64,000 nucleotides of DNA, from the NCBI RefSeq assembly GCF_002752675.1, contig NZ_CP024608.1:4030001-4094000 (forward strand), given 5' to 3'. This DNA comes from Massilia violaceinigra (GTDB lineage: Bacteria > Pseudomonadota > Gammaproteobacteria > Burkholderiales > Burkholderiaceae_D). Below are positions 9,401 to 17,601 of the stretch, piece after piece; within the stretch, counting starts at the first letter, position 1, and each line of letters opens with the position of its first letter. The notes below the pieces were generated by a model, which was not told the DNA's origin, searched no databases, and worked only from the letters and a program-made list of their open reading frames with translations. Both the position numbers and the translations under genes were made by a program.

Positions 9401-9777
9401 GCCAGTCCTTGCCGGAACGGTTCCACCCGCATGAACTGAGCCGGGACGGCGACCTTTCCGCTCAGGTTCCGGTATCCCCATAAGCCATCTTCGCAGAAAT
9501 GCGATAGTCCTTCGCTGAACGGAAGCGCATATTCGAGTGTCGGCGCCACCACCCATTCGCCTTTGGCGTTCAGATAACCGTACATGCCGTTGACGGCCAT
9601 CGCGGCGACAATGGTCCCTCCTGCGCCGTCATCAAGAAATGGCCCGAATACTTGCAGCAGTCCGGGGGACGCGACGTGGACCTGCCCATCGTGGAGCACG
9701 AGCAGTTCGTTCCACTCGTCGGTTGGTCGCATCATGTAGTTTCGGATGAGGGTAGGCTGGGTAATCATATGTCGCAT
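6496..9777 (-). CDS. WG-repeat protein with C-terminal DUF4116-like helical repeats (copy 2 of tandem array)
   Basis: Full-length paralog (1093 aa) of its two neighbours. It opens with the shared N-terminal signature (LIRNYMM, LLVLHDGQV), then WG repeats at ~45-aa spacing (YGYLNAKGEWVV, WGYRNLSGKVAV, YGYIDRTGAWAI, YGLIDQQGKWVL), the variable mid region, the PESNQLWLG / SKETLEAALTG block, and C-terminal helical repeats (IPPALLTEELC, VPDALRETV, LPPPVMSEAFC, VPPELRTLALC). The C-terminal repeat array is longer by about one unit than in copy 3. An in-frame ATG three codons downstream (9768) is an alternative start that matches the start of copy 3 better. Spacing to copy 1 is 32 bp. Function unknown. 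Confidence 0.85.
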   Translation of the reverse strand: MRHMITQPTLIRNYMMRPTDEWNELLVLHDGQVHVASPGLLQVFGPFLDDGAGGTIVAAMAVNGMYGYLNAKGEWVVAPTLEYALPFSEGLSHFCEDGLWGYRNLSGKVAVPAQFMRVEPFRQGLAAVQMGRNKWRYIDMSGQFAFDASFGLANSFSVIGLAAARGTSSKYGYIDRTGAWAIAPRFALPYAFAPAGVAPATEKNNKYGLIDQQGKWVLEPSYEQIHDFNDDNLAFCRESYNHDGYLDTHGVLVIRDMDRLSQTMQCGIAVDSHRTCMTAQGELSFDASLDWCDQFNADGFAVAHLRSATQAPAWGIARTDGTFVATPADVIEPLKVQHAHVVPSEANTPLVAFLASDTRVARPDGAPPARSIVLIDRDARIAYRWYSEPCPEGKYPALYDGAGQLLWKGAPNAVLHAPMFFFSASADSLLTELGKFDDLTGLAESMVQAAEGKLHNIDGLLQMLASGEDEGTIYNNDKDDFEEYDDSLSNEEQLAKLLRTRHRIFRSYLDEDENARYEFLAAERQALMEAMHARCVVRLTQRFGSPERDPDYAGEAATPDTVAWCIQLAQPVAGPESARPESNQLWLGISTQVGYGDGDVWHHIWLVCAPSKETLEAALTGRDLAYRVDDDDGDHAPDTGECLARVRASPETILTMPEELIDDAIADAAIESDIRAYPFLPPRLQTAARLEALIRRDASTAANIPPMVMNADGLALARSLYAGNPEWKYYDARNSAIPSKLDHACLDHIWGCLLDEKMCETALFNDANIRHVPWWLHSEKIAGMALAANINNIYFIDRSAITPELAEYVASRGNPKLMARIPPALLTEELCLRAVLKNEDAFAAVPDALRETVANALIARDPGAAGGTGSRWHALRAWTHLANGDRDAAIADAQCAIGRTDSPVHMHYVLASAWRDKGDLQRAALEAAKVLSLWSDYVPRFDADADIAWLHALAQGAASQADDATLLEELASQPHLLATIPRRRITRAMVDLAVGVDAQAVQFVPRRLMTTALYELAFREGCKHFEQLPPPVMSEAFCLSAVNEQGYQLKHVPPELRTLALCIASVRANSWVIDDVPAPLREAVLGALATSSV

Positions 9778-9809
9778 GTTTCAGTCGATTGGGCGGTGGT
9801 AATGGGCGC

Positions 9810-11603
9810 TCAGGGCGCGCCGTGGCTTGCCAACGCCGTATCCAGCGCTTCCCGGGATGGTGCGCAGACGAGCCAGATGTGCTGCCATGAGTCGCCGTCG
9901 CCATACTCGCTGTCGGCCCAGATTCCCAGCCACAGCTGCCCGATACGCCAGGCTTGCGTGTCCGGCGCCGGTGCGGCGCCGGCGTAGTCGGGATCGAGCG
10001 AGGGCGGGCCGAAATGCGCGGCCAGGCGCGCCACGCAGCGCGCGTACATCGCCGTCATCATGTCGTGGCGCTCGTCATTGAGGAATTCAAAACGCATGTT
10101 CTCGCCCTCGTCGAGGTAGGAGCGAAAGATGCGGCGCCTGGTGCGCAGCGATCGTGCCAGCCTGGCACCGGCGTCGGGGTCGTCGTCCTGGTTGAAGACG
10201 TCGTCGTTGCCGGTGGTGTAGGCGTAAGCGTCTTCTGTCTCCTCTTCGCCGTTTTCCACGGCTTGCAGCAGCGCGCCGATGTTGTGAAGTTTGGCATTGG
10301 TTGCCGCAACCATCGTTTCGGCATACGGGACCAACCCGTCGACGGAGCGCACTTCGACCAGCAGCGCCTCAGCGTACGCGCAGAAGTAGGGCTGCGGCAG
10401 TTGCAGCGTGGCGCACGGCGGGCCTTGCCACAGCAGGCGGTCCGCATCGTCGTACAGCGCCGCGTAGCTGCCGTTGGGGCCTGTTTGAGCGCGCAGGCGG
10501 AACATGACGCGGGCATCGCGGTCGAGCATGGCGATGCTGCCGTCGCGCGCGAGGAAAGCGACCAGTGGCGTGTCGGCCTGTGATCCGGCGATGTTGTGGT
10601 CCTTGTCCGTCAGCGGTTCAAGCATGTCGGCTGGCGCCATCGCGAAGGTCGCATCCGCGCGTGCGATGCCCCACACTGGTCCCCGCGCCGCGTCACGGGC
10701 GCGCGCAAGCGCGAAGCCGTGCGGGTTGAAGTCGCCGAACCAGTCCAGGGTAGCGTCGAATGCCAGCGGGCCGCGCGCAGTCACGTATCTGAGGTTGTTC
10801 AGCACAACGATGCCGCTGCACATGGTCGGCGACAGCTTGTACATGTCGCGGATGACCGGAACGCCGCTCGCATCGAGGTAGCCTTCGTGATTCCGGCCAG
10901 CCTGGAAGTAGGCCAGACCATCGTCGTTGAAGGCGTCGATCTGGCTGTGGCAGGGCGCCAGCACCCATTCGCCCTGCTGATTGATGATGCCATACAGCTC
11001 GCCGTTCTCGGTGGCCGGGGCCACGCCGAGCGGCGAAAACGGCGCCGGCCACTCGAAGCGCGGCGCGATCGCCCACGCGCCGCTGCGGTCGATGTAGCCG
11101 CATTTGTAGGTCGAGCCGCATGCCACGGCCAGGCCGGCTGCAGTGAACGGCCCGGCATGGGGCAGGATGCCGTCGAACGCGAACTGCCCGCTGGTATCGA
11201 TGTAGCGCCATTGACGGTTGCCGATCATGACGGCGGCCAGGCCGAAATTGAACGCTTCCGCCTTTTCGTACTGGGCCGCGATGACCACGGCGCCCTTCAG
11301 GTCGCGGTAGCCCCACAGGCCCTGGTCGCAAAAGCGCGCCAGTCCATCGCTGCCGAACGAACGCGCGTCTTTCAAGGTGGGTTCGACGATCCAGTCCCCG
11401 CTGGCGTTAAGGTAGCCATGGCGCCCGTCGACAGCGACTGCCGCCACGATGGCGCCGCCGTCGCCGTCGTCGCAAAATTTACCGAGCACCTGCAACAGGG
11501 CGGGGACAGGCTGGCGCACCTGGCCGTGATGAAGCACCAGCAGATCGGGTGGCTCGCCCGCTGCTTTCATGGGGTTTCTGATGAGGATAGGCGATGTAGG
11601 CAT
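9810..11603 (-). CDS. Short WG-repeat protein lacking the helical-repeat half (copy 1 of tandem array)
   Basis: At 597 aa this paralog matches only the first ~600 residues of copies 2 and 3: N-terminal signature (PILIRNPM, LLVLHHGQV), WG repeats (HGYLNASGDWIV, WGYRDLKGAVVI, CGYIDRSGAWAI, YGIINQQGEWVL), the variable acidic linker, and the GQLWLGIW / SREALDTALAS block, where it stops. The PESN residues that precede QLWL in the paralogs are missing, and the DUF4116-like half is absent with no trace in the 32 bp before copy 2. It is promoter-proximal in the array and divergent from the S46 peptidase gene. This looks like a clean domain-boundary truncation rather than decay. Confidence 0.85.
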   Translation of the reverse strand: MPTSPILIRNPMKAAGEPPDLLVLHHGQVRQPVPALLQVLGKFCDDGDGGAIVAAVAVDGRHGYLNASGDWIVEPTLKDARSFGSDGLARFCDQGLWGYRDLKGAVVIAAQYEKAEAFNFGLAAVMIGNRQWRYIDTSGQFAFDGILPHAGPFTAAGLAVACGSTYKCGYIDRSGAWAIAPRFEWPAPFSPLGVAPATENGELYGIINQQGEWVLAPCHSQIDAFNDDGLAYFQAGRNHEGYLDASGVPVIRDMYKLSPTMCSGIVVLNNLRYVTARGPLAFDATLDWFGDFNPHGFALARARDAARGPVWGIARADATFAMAPADMLEPLTDKDHNIAGSQADTPLVAFLARDGSIAMLDRDARVMFRLRAQTGPNGSYAALYDDADRLLWQGPPCATLQLPQPYFCAYAEALLVEVRSVDGLVPYAETMVAATNAKLHNIGALLQAVENGEEETEDAYAYTTGNDDVFNQDDDPDAGARLARSLRTRRRIFRSYLDEGENMRFEFLNDERHDMMTAMYARCVARLAAHFGPPSLDPDYAGAAPAPDTQAWRIGQLWLGIWADSEYGDGDSWQHIWLVCAPSREALDTALASHGAP

Positions 11604-11784
11604 GGAGCGAGGGTAATTATTTATTAACTATTGATTGTAACGCAGGACTTTGAAGATGCCGCCGCCCCGCCGGCGACCATTCGCTCCCGGCGCGCCGTCC
11701 GTCAATACGCCCCCGACAAAATCATTTCCACCGCTTTGCATCAGCGATATACTCCCCGCTTGCTTTTATCTTCTGGGGTATATC

Positions 11785-13932
11785 TTGTTGAAATCCATCG
11801 CCTTACCCGTCGCCCTGCTCGGCGTATTCGTTACCGCGAATGCCGATGAAGGCCAGTGGCAGCCATACCAGCTTCCGCAACTGTCGTCGGAACTGAAACG
11901 CATCGGCATCACCATCCCTGCCGAGAAGCTCGCCGACCTGTCCAAGCACCCCATGAGCGCCATCGTGTCGCTGGGCGGCTGCTCGGCGTCGTTCGTGTCG
12001 GGCGATGGACTCGTGGTCACCAACCACCATTGCGCCTACGGCGCCATCCAGCGCAATTCGACCGCCGACAAGAACTACATCGTCAACGGCTTCCTCGCCA
12101 AGACGCGCGACGCCGAACTGCCGGGCGGGCCGAATACCCTGGTGTACGTCACCGAAAAAGTCGAAAACGTCACCGACCGCGTGCTCAAGGGCCTGTCGCC
12201 GTCCATGTCCGGGCGCGAGCGCAACGAAGAAGTCCAGAACCGCATCAAGGCCCTGACCGCCGAATGCGAGACCGACAAAGCCTACCGCTGCTCGGTACCG
12301 AGCTTTCACCGCGGCCTTGAGTACTACCGCATCCGTCAGCTGATGATTCGCGATGTGCGCCTGGTGTATGCGCCATCGGACATGATCGGCAATTTCGGCG
12401 GCGACGTCGATAACTTCGAGTGGCCGCGCCAGACCGGCGATTACGCTTTCCTGCGCGCCTACGTCGGCAAGGATGGCCGTCCGGCCGATCCGTCACCGGA
12501 CAACGTGCCGTACAAATCGAAGGACTTCCTGGTCGTCTCGGCCGAAGGCCTGAAGAACGGCGATCCGATCCTGCTGGCCGGCTATCCGGGCCGCACCAGC
12601 CGCTACAAGCTGCCGTCCGAGATCCGTTTCGCGCGCGACGCCAACTTCCCGGTGCGCGTGGCCGAAATGCAGGCCGACCTGGCCGTCATCGCCGCCGCCA
12701 CCAAGGGCAACGCCGCCCACGACGTGCGCTACGCCAGCGTGGTCAAGAGCATCAACAACGTGCTCAAGAAAACCCAGGGCCTGCTCGACGGCTTCGCGCG
12801 CAAGGACATCGCCTCGATCAAGGACGTGCAGGACGCCGAATTCCGCGCCTGGTTCAACAAGCCGGGTAACCAGCAGGGCGTGTCGCCAACGCTGCTGGCC
12901 GACCTGGACGCCGCCATCGCCGCCGACATGGCGCTGTCGGAACAGGAATTCGCCTGGTCGGTCGCCAATAACAGCGACCTGCTGAAAAGCGCGCGCACGG
13001 TTTACCGCCTGGCGCTGGAAGCGGCCAAGCCCGACGCCAAGCGCGAAACCGGCTACCAGGAGCGCGACCTGTCGTTCATCAAGGCGCGCCTGACCCGCCT
13101 CGAGCAATCGTACGTCGGCAGCGTGGACGAGGCACGGTTTGCCGCCGGCCTGCAGCGCTACCAGAAGCTGGCCGCGAAGATGCATCCGCAAGGCCTGGAC
13201 GCGCTGCTGCCGGCGCCTGGCGCCGTCGGTACGCTGTACAAACAGTCGGAACTGGGCGACACCGCCAAGCGCCTGGGCTGGATCGGCAAGGATGCCGCGG
13301 CGTTTGCGAAATCGGACGACGCCTTCATCCAGCTGGCCGTCAAGCTGCACGACGTGACCATGGCGCTGGAAAACCGCCGCAAGGAAATCGACGGCAATCT
13401 CGAACGCATCATCCCGCAGTACATGTCGGCCGTGATCGCGTGGAAGAAATCGCAAGGTAAGCCGGTCTACGCCGACGCCAATTCGACCCTGCGCGTGACC
13501 TTCGGCACGGTAGCGCCGTACTCGCCTCGCGACGGTATCGTCAAGGGTCCGTTCACGACCGTCGAAGGCATCGTCGAGAAGCACACCGCAGCCGAGCCGT
13601 TCAACGCACCGAAGCCGCTGCTCGACGCGGTCAAGGAAAAGCGTTACGGCGTGTTCAAGGACCCGGTGCTGAACACGGTGCCGGTCAATTTCCTGTCCAG
13701 CGCCGATACCACGGGCGGCAATTCCGGTTCGGCGGTGATGAACAAGCGCGGCGAACTGGTTGGCCTGAACTTCGATTCGACCTATGAATCGGTGACCAAG
13801 GACTGGTACTTCGACAGCGACATCACGCGCGCCATTCACGTGGACATCCGCTACATGCTGTGGGTGATGAAGGAAGTCGACCATGCCGATAACCTGCTCA
13901 AGGAAATGACCATCAAGTACCCGCGCAAGTAA
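11785..13932 (+). CDS. Secreted S46-family dipeptidyl peptidase (DPP7/DAP BII-like)
   Basis: Exopeptidase releasing dipeptides from peptide N-termini, expected in the periplasm. I chose a TTG start at 11785 because it yields a good signal peptide (LKSIALPVALLGVFVTANA) with GGGG 7 bases upstream; the frame is open further upstream (to a TTG at 11650) but that extension is not signal-like. The chymotrypsin-fold triad is visible: TNHHC (His81 by family spacing), PRQTGDY (Asp219) and GGNSGSAV (Ser647). The specificity loop reads LNFDSTYES, with neither the Arg of Asp/Glu-specific DPP11 nor the Gly of DPP7, so a DPP7/DAP BII-type hydrophobic preference is only a guess. 715 aa is family-typical. 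Confidence 0.9.
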   Translation: MLKSIALPVALLGVFVTANADEGQWQPYQLPQLSSELKRIGITIPAEKLADLSKHPMSAIVSLGGCSASFVSGDGLVVTNHHCAYGAIQRNSTADKNYIVNGFLAKTRDAELPGGPNTLVYVTEKVENVTDRVLKGLSPSMSGRERNEEVQNRIKALTAECETDKAYRCSVPSFHRGLEYYRIRQLMIRDVRLVYAPSDMIGNFGGDVDNFEWPRQTGDYAFLRAYVGKDGRPADPSPDNVPYKSKDFLVVSAEGLKNGDPILLAGYPGRTSRYKLPSEIRFARDANFPVRVAEMQADLAVIAAATKGNAAHDVRYASVVKSINNVLKKTQGLLDGFARKDIASIKDVQDAEFRAWFNKPGNQQGVSPTLLADLDAAIAADMALSEQEFAWSVANNSDLLKSARTVYRLALEAAKPDAKRETGYQERDLSFIKARLTRLEQSYVGSVDEARFAAGLQRYQKLAAKMHPQGLDALLPAPGAVGTLYKQSELGDTAKRLGWIGKDAAAFAKSDDAFIQLAVKLHDVTMALENRRKEIDGNLERIIPQYMSAVIAWKKSQGKPVYADANSTLRVTFGTVAPYSPRDGIVKGPFTTVEGIVEKHTAAEPFNAPKPLLDAVKEKRYGVFKDPVLNTVPVNFLSSADTTGGNSGSAVMNKRGELVGLNFDSTYESVTKDWYFDSDITRAIHVDIRYMLWVMKEVDHADNLLKEMTIKYPRK

Positions 13933-13940
13933 AGTGGGAA

Positions 13941-13965
13941 GGGTGGGGCCGCGTCCCCGCCTTTT
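13941..13965 (+). terminator. Rho-independent terminator after S46 peptidase
   Basis: A GC stem GGTGGGG / CCCCGCC around a short CCGCGT loop is followed by TTTT, 8 bases after the peptidase stop codon. Confidence 0.7.
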
Positions 13966-14016
13966 GGGAAGCGGCGCATACGCTACAATTGCGCCACTTT
14001 CCGCCACTACCTCCGT

Positions 14017-14613
14017 ATGAACGAATCCTTTGTCCTGCTTGGCCTGACCACCACACCGCTCGAACTGACGGCGTCGGCCCTGGCGGTCATCACCGTCGTA
14101 CTCAATATCCGCCAGACTCACTGGGCGTGGCTGTTTGCGATCATATCGTCGGCCGTCTACGGCATCGTCTTCCTCAACGCTCGCCTGTACGGCGACATGT
14201 GCCTCCAGGGCGTGTTCATCGCCGTGTCGGTGTGGGGCTGGTATCAGTGGCTGTATGGCGGCGAACAGCATTCCCCGCTCGTGGCGACGCGCTCGAGCCG
14301 CATCGGCTGGATTGGCGGTATCGCCGGCTGGCTGGTGCTGTACGCCGTGATCGGCTACGCGCTGCACAGATACACCGACTCCCACGTGTGGCGCATCGAC
14401 GGCTTTCTAACGGCGGGCAGCCTGCTTGGCCAACTGCTTTTATCGCGCAAGAAGGTTGAAAACTGGCTCGTGTGGATCGTCGTTGACGTGCTGTATGTCG
14501 GCCTGTACATCCACCAGAACTTGCATGTGACGGCGGTGCTGTACGCAGCTTTTGTCGTGATGGCGTGGTTCGGATGGCGCGCCTGGGTGCGCATTGCGGA
14601 CGGCAAGCAATGA
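14017..14613 (+). CDS. PnuC-family vitamin transporter (nicotinamide riboside or thiamine)
   Basis: Inner-membrane protein of 198 aa with about seven hydrophobic segments and the PnuC-family pattern (LELTASALAVITVVLNIRQ, WGWYQWLYG, WLVWIVVDVLYVGLYI). PnuC proteins are facilitators that depend on intracellular phosphorylation of the vitamin, and the next gene, overlapping by ATGA, encodes such a kinase. Family members split into NR carriers (PnuC) and thiamine carriers (PnuT), which cannot be separated by eye. The facing gene is a TonB receptor under a TPP riboswitch, which argues for thiamine; the NadR-like kinase argues for nicotinamide riboside. No riboswitch is visible in the ~85 bp upstream of this gene. 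Confidence 0.85.
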   Translation: MNESFVLLGLTTTPLELTASALAVITVVLNIRQTHWAWLFAIISSAVYGIVFLNARLYGDMCLQGVFIAVSVWGWYQWLYGGEQHSPLVATRSSRIGWIGGIAGWLVLYAVIGYALHRYTDSHVWRIDGFLTAGSLLGQLLLSRKKVENWLVWIVVDVLYVGLYIHQNLHVTAVLYAAFVVMAWFGWRAWVRIADGKQ

Positions 14614-15131
14614 CGCCGGTGCTGCGGGTTGCCATCCTGGGCGCTGAATCGTCTGGAAAATCGACGCTGGCCGCGGCGCTGGCGGCGCACTTCGGAACCG
14701 TGTGGGTGCCCGAGTACCTGCGCGAGTTTGTCGATACTACCGGCCGCGTGCCGCAAGAGAGCGACCAGTTTTCGATTGCGCAGACCCAGATGGCGCGCGA
14801 AGACGCGGCCGCCCGGCAAGCCAGCCGTTTTCTGTTCTGCGATACCACGCCGCTGATGACGGCCATTTACAGCCGGTGGTACTGGAACAGGGTGGATGCA
14901 CAGTTGTCGGTGCTGGAGCAGCGCCACGCCTATGCGATAACGCTCGTGACGGCACCGGACGGGCCGTGGGAGGCGGACGGATTGCAGCGCGAATCGGAGG
15001 CGGTACGCCAGACGATTCATGAGCAGGTGGTTCAGATGCTTGATGAGCGGGGGATCAGGTATTCGCTTGTCACAGGTAGCCTGGAAGAGCGGATGGTGCA
15101 GGCGGTACGGTTGCTCACCGCGTACCGCTAA
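14610..15131 (+). CDS. NadR-like P-loop nucleoside (vitamin) kinase
   Basis: A 173-aa stand-alone kinase homologous to the C-terminal ribosylnicotinamide-kinase domain of NadR: Walker A GAESSGKST at residues 11-19, then a PEYLREFV element, FCDTTPLMTA (catalytic Asp region) and APDGPWEADGLQR (lid, cf. NadR NTPWVADGLR from memory). It would trap the vitamin imported by the overlapping PnuC-type carrier by phosphorylation. NadR's adenylyltransferase and HTH domains are absent. Substrate could be nicotinamide riboside or, given the neighbouring TPP-controlled receptor, thiamine. Confidence 0.82.
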   Translation: MTPVLRVAILGAESSGKSTLAAALAAHFGTVWVPEYLREFVDTTGRVPQESDQFSIAQTQMAREDAAARQASRFLFCDTTPLMTAIYSRWYWNRVDAQLSVLEQRHAYAITLVTAPDGPWEADGLQRESEAVRQTIHEQVVQMLDERGIRYSLVTGSLEERMVQAVRLLTAYR

Positions 15132-15160
15132 CTCGACGTCGGCTCTGGCATTGCCAGAAC

Positions 15161-15225
15161 CGACTTCCCGCGCCAAGGCGGCACTCGGCGAACTTGGGTT
15201 CCCGCCTGCGCGGGAACGACGGTCT
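15161..15225 (+). repeat. REP-like palindromic element R1 in a convergent gap
   Basis: Contains the 18-bp near-palindrome TTCCCGCCTGCGCGGGAA (15199-15216) preceded by CTTGGG and followed by CGACGG, plus the companion sequence CCAAGGCGGCACTCGGCG. The same elements recur at 50922-51043 and, in part, at 36891-36985 and 62790-62872. It lies between the kinase gene and the convergent TonB receptor gene and could act as a bidirectional terminator. Confidence 0.8.
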
Positions 15226-15251
15226 TTAGGTTAGCGGTGTCGGTACCTTAC

Positions 15252-17360
15252 TTAAAAGTCAAACTGTGCCGACACCCGCACCGTACGCGGTGCACCCGGC
15301 AGCAGGTATCCGCCCAGTTCCTGCGTCACGTCGCGCCAGTAGAACTTGTCGGCCACGTTGTCCACCGTCGCGCGCACCGTCGTCGACACACCGGCGATAC
15401 GCGTCGCGTACGCGGTTCCCAGATTGAACACACTGTAACCCGGCACCATCGTCTTGTTCTCGATGTCGAACGCCTTTTTGCCGGTGTACTGCCACATGCC
15501 GTTCACCTTCAAACCCGCGACCGCCGGCACCGCATATTCCAGCACCGTCGCCGTTTTGAACTTCGGTACATTGGTCACGCGCTTGCCGTCCAGTGATGCG
15601 GTGCCGGTACCTTCCTGCTGCGTGTCCAGCGCCATCAGCGAGACGCTGTACTTCAAATCCTTGCCAGCCTTGCCCTGGGCAGCCAGTTCCAGCCCGCTGT
15701 GTTTTTGTTCGCCGCTGCGCACGAACGTATTTGCCGCGTTGGTGTATTCCAGCCCTTTTTCGATGCTGAACACCGACGCCGACATGCTGAGCGCCTCGTT
15801 GACCATCGCCTTGACGCCAAATTCCACCTGCTTCGAGCGGCTCGGTTCGAGCGACGCAAATTGATTGCTGGTGCGCTTGGGCGCCACGCCGCCGTGTTCC
15901 ATGCCGTGCGCCAGCGAGCCGTAGATCGTCCAGTCGGGCGTCGGGTTGTAAACCAGTGCGACGTTCGGCAGCAGGAAGCTGGTGTCGGTGCTTGCATTGC
16001 GCTTGATGGCGGCATAGCGCAAGCCGGTGTGCAGCTTGAACTGCGCGCTCAGCGACAGGATGTCCTGCACCACAAAGCCGCGTTCATGATCGTTCAAGCG
16101 TTCCGTGAGCGGTCCGGTCGTGCGGCTCGCGTCCACGGGCGGCACGATCAGGTTGTTGTAGATATTGCTGAAGCCGACGTAGTCGTACACGTATTCGCCG
16201 GCCTTGTCGCTGCGTTCAAGATAGGTCGCGCCGATGGTCAGTTCGTGGCCGATTGAGCCGGTAGCGAACTTACCCTGCAACAGGGCTTGCGCGCCGAGCG
16301 GCGACTTGCGTTCGTCTACGCTCTGGTAGTCGTACACGTCGTAGTCGCCGTTCGAGCAGTAGCCCGGATAGAAACCCTCGCCCTCGTTGCTGCAGCCGTA
16401 AGGGAAGGCGGTGAAGTCGTCGCGCTTGAATTCATGCTTGTTGGCGGTGATGGTGGTACGCCAGGCGTCGTTGATCAGATACTCGAAGCGCAGGCCGATA
16501 TTGCTGGTGCGCGTGTCGACGGGCTTGGTCCACGGCTGCTCATTGAGCAAGGTCTTGGCCGAGATATTGGTCGGCAACGCGACGCCGCGAATGAGCTGGT
16601 AGCCGGGCGCGGTAATCTGCGATTTCTTCTGGTAGTCCATGTCGAGCTGCAGCAGCGCCTGGGGCGAGATCTGCCAGTCGAACGCGCCCGACACGAAGGA
16701 GCGCTCGCCGTCCGCACCCTTGACGTAGGAGCGCAGGCGCTCGCCGGCGGCGTTGACGCGGTAGCCGAAGCGCTTGTCGTTGAAGCGGCCGCCCAGGTCC
16801 ACCGCGCCGTACACGGTGCCGCGCTCGCGCGCTTCCACGGTGACCGAGCGCAGTGGCGTGGCGGTCGGGCGCTTGAGCGCGTAGTTGACGATGCCGCCCG
16901 GCGCGGTCACGCCAGCCTGCAGGCCCGACAAGCCCTTGAGGATCTCGATGCGCTCCTTGTTTTCGAGCGGGATCTGGGTGTCCCCCGAGATGGCGATGCC
17001 GTCCTTGCGGTAGCTGGCGCCGTTATTGAGCGCGAAGCCGCGGATCGAGAACTGCTCGGCGTAGCCGACGGCGTTGTACGAATCGCTGACACTGGCGTCG
17101 AACTTCATGGCGTCGGTGCTGTTGCGGATGCTGTAGTCCTGCATCTGCTCGCGGCTGATCGACACCACCGTCGCCGGCGTGTACAGCAGCGGCGTGTCGG
17201 AGAAACCGGCCACGCTGGCGCGGTCGGCGGCGATCTGCTTGGCGCCGGTGACGACGACTTCCGGCATCGACTGCGAGGTCGTTTGCGCGTGAGCGGAAAA
17301 GGCGAACGCCTGCACGATGGACAGGGCGATGACGGACTGCTTGAATTTTGGCGATGACAT
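15252..17360 (-). CDS. TonB-dependent outer-membrane receptor under TPP riboswitch control (thiamine-type substrate)
   Basis: A 702-aa TonB-dependent transporter with a signal peptide ending SAHA-Q, a TonB-box-like segment (PEVVVTGAK), a plug domain (QFSIRGF, ERIEILKGLSGLQAG, GGIVNYALKRP) and a 22-strand-type barrel ending in Phe (SAQFDF). By barrel style it would be called a siderophore receptor, but its leader holds a TPP riboswitch about 80 bases upstream of the ATG, so synthesis should fall when thiamine pyrophosphate is plentiful. A thiamine or thiamine-precursor importer is therefore the better call. The convergent PnuC/kinase pair may complete the route across the inner membrane. No strong Shine-Dalgarno is seen before the ATG. 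Confidence 0.88.
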   Translation of the reverse strand: MSSPKFKQSVIALSIVQAFAFSAHAQTTSQSMPEVVVTGAKQIAADRASVAGFSDTPLLYTPATVVSISREQMQDYSIRNSTDAMKFDASVSDSYNAVGYAEQFSIRGFALNNGASYRKDGIAISGDTQIPLENKERIEILKGLSGLQAGVTAPGGIVNYALKRPTATPLRSVTVEARERGTVYGAVDLGGRFNDKRFGYRVNAAGERLRSYVKGADGERSFVSGAFDWQISPQALLQLDMDYQKKSQITAPGYQLIRGVALPTNISAKTLLNEQPWTKPVDTRTSNIGLRFEYLINDAWRTTITANKHEFKRDDFTAFPYGCSNEGEGFYPGYCSNGDYDVYDYQSVDERKSPLGAQALLQGKFATGSIGHELTIGATYLERSDKAGEYVYDYVGFSNIYNNLIVPPVDASRTTGPLTERLNDHERGFVVQDILSLSAQFKLHTGLRYAAIKRNASTDTSFLLPNVALVYNPTPDWTIYGSLAHGMEHGGVAPKRTSNQFASLEPSRSKQVEFGVKAMVNEALSMSASVFSIEKGLEYTNAANTFVRSGEQKHSGLELAAQGKAGKDLKYSVSLMALDTQQEGTGTASLDGKRVTNVPKFKTATVLEYAVPAVAGLKVNGMWQYTGKKAFDIENKTMVPGYSVFNLGTAYATRIAGVSTTVRATVDNVADKFYWRDVTQELGGYLLPGAPRTVRVSAQFDF

Positions 17361-17442
17361 AGTGTGCTCGTATTACGCGCCGGCGTGCGGTGCGTTGCTT
17401 GAAAAAGCCGGAGCCAACGGGGGAGCAAACAAAGGAGGGGAC

Positions 17443-17529
17443 TACTTTGCGCTTTCCTTCGCTGGCATTATCCAGATCAGGTACGGAGGGTATCTCTCAC
17501 CCGGAAAGTAAATTCCAGGACCCCTAGCG
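17443..17529 (-). promoter_or_regulatory. TPP riboswitch (THI element)
   Basis: Read on the minus strand the element shows the conserved aptamer blocks in order: CTAGGGGTCC, GGGTGAGAGATACCC (P3-side hairpin with the GAGA core), then ACCTGATCTGGATAATGCC with AGCGAAGGA closing P4/P5 and P1. This matches the thi-box consensus nearly base for base. It precedes only the TonB receptor gene. The expression platform is not obvious; the start codon lies ~80 bases downstream of the aptamer. Confidence 0.93.
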
Positions 17530-17601
17530 AATGTCGATTTTATCACAGCTGGCACGGGCGGCGCTGCCCGCGCCAGCGTGTGCGGCGTGCCTGACGCCCT
17601 G

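Noticed and set aside
11650-11784. N-terminal extension of the S46 peptidase from the TTG at 11650
   Set aside because: It would put a Pro/Arg-rich stretch before the signal peptide; the TTG at 11785 gives a normal exported protein.
13933-14016. Second riboswitch in front of the PnuC-type gene
   Set aside because: Only the peptidase terminator and ~50 bases of unstructured leader are present; no TPP or other aptamer motif seen.
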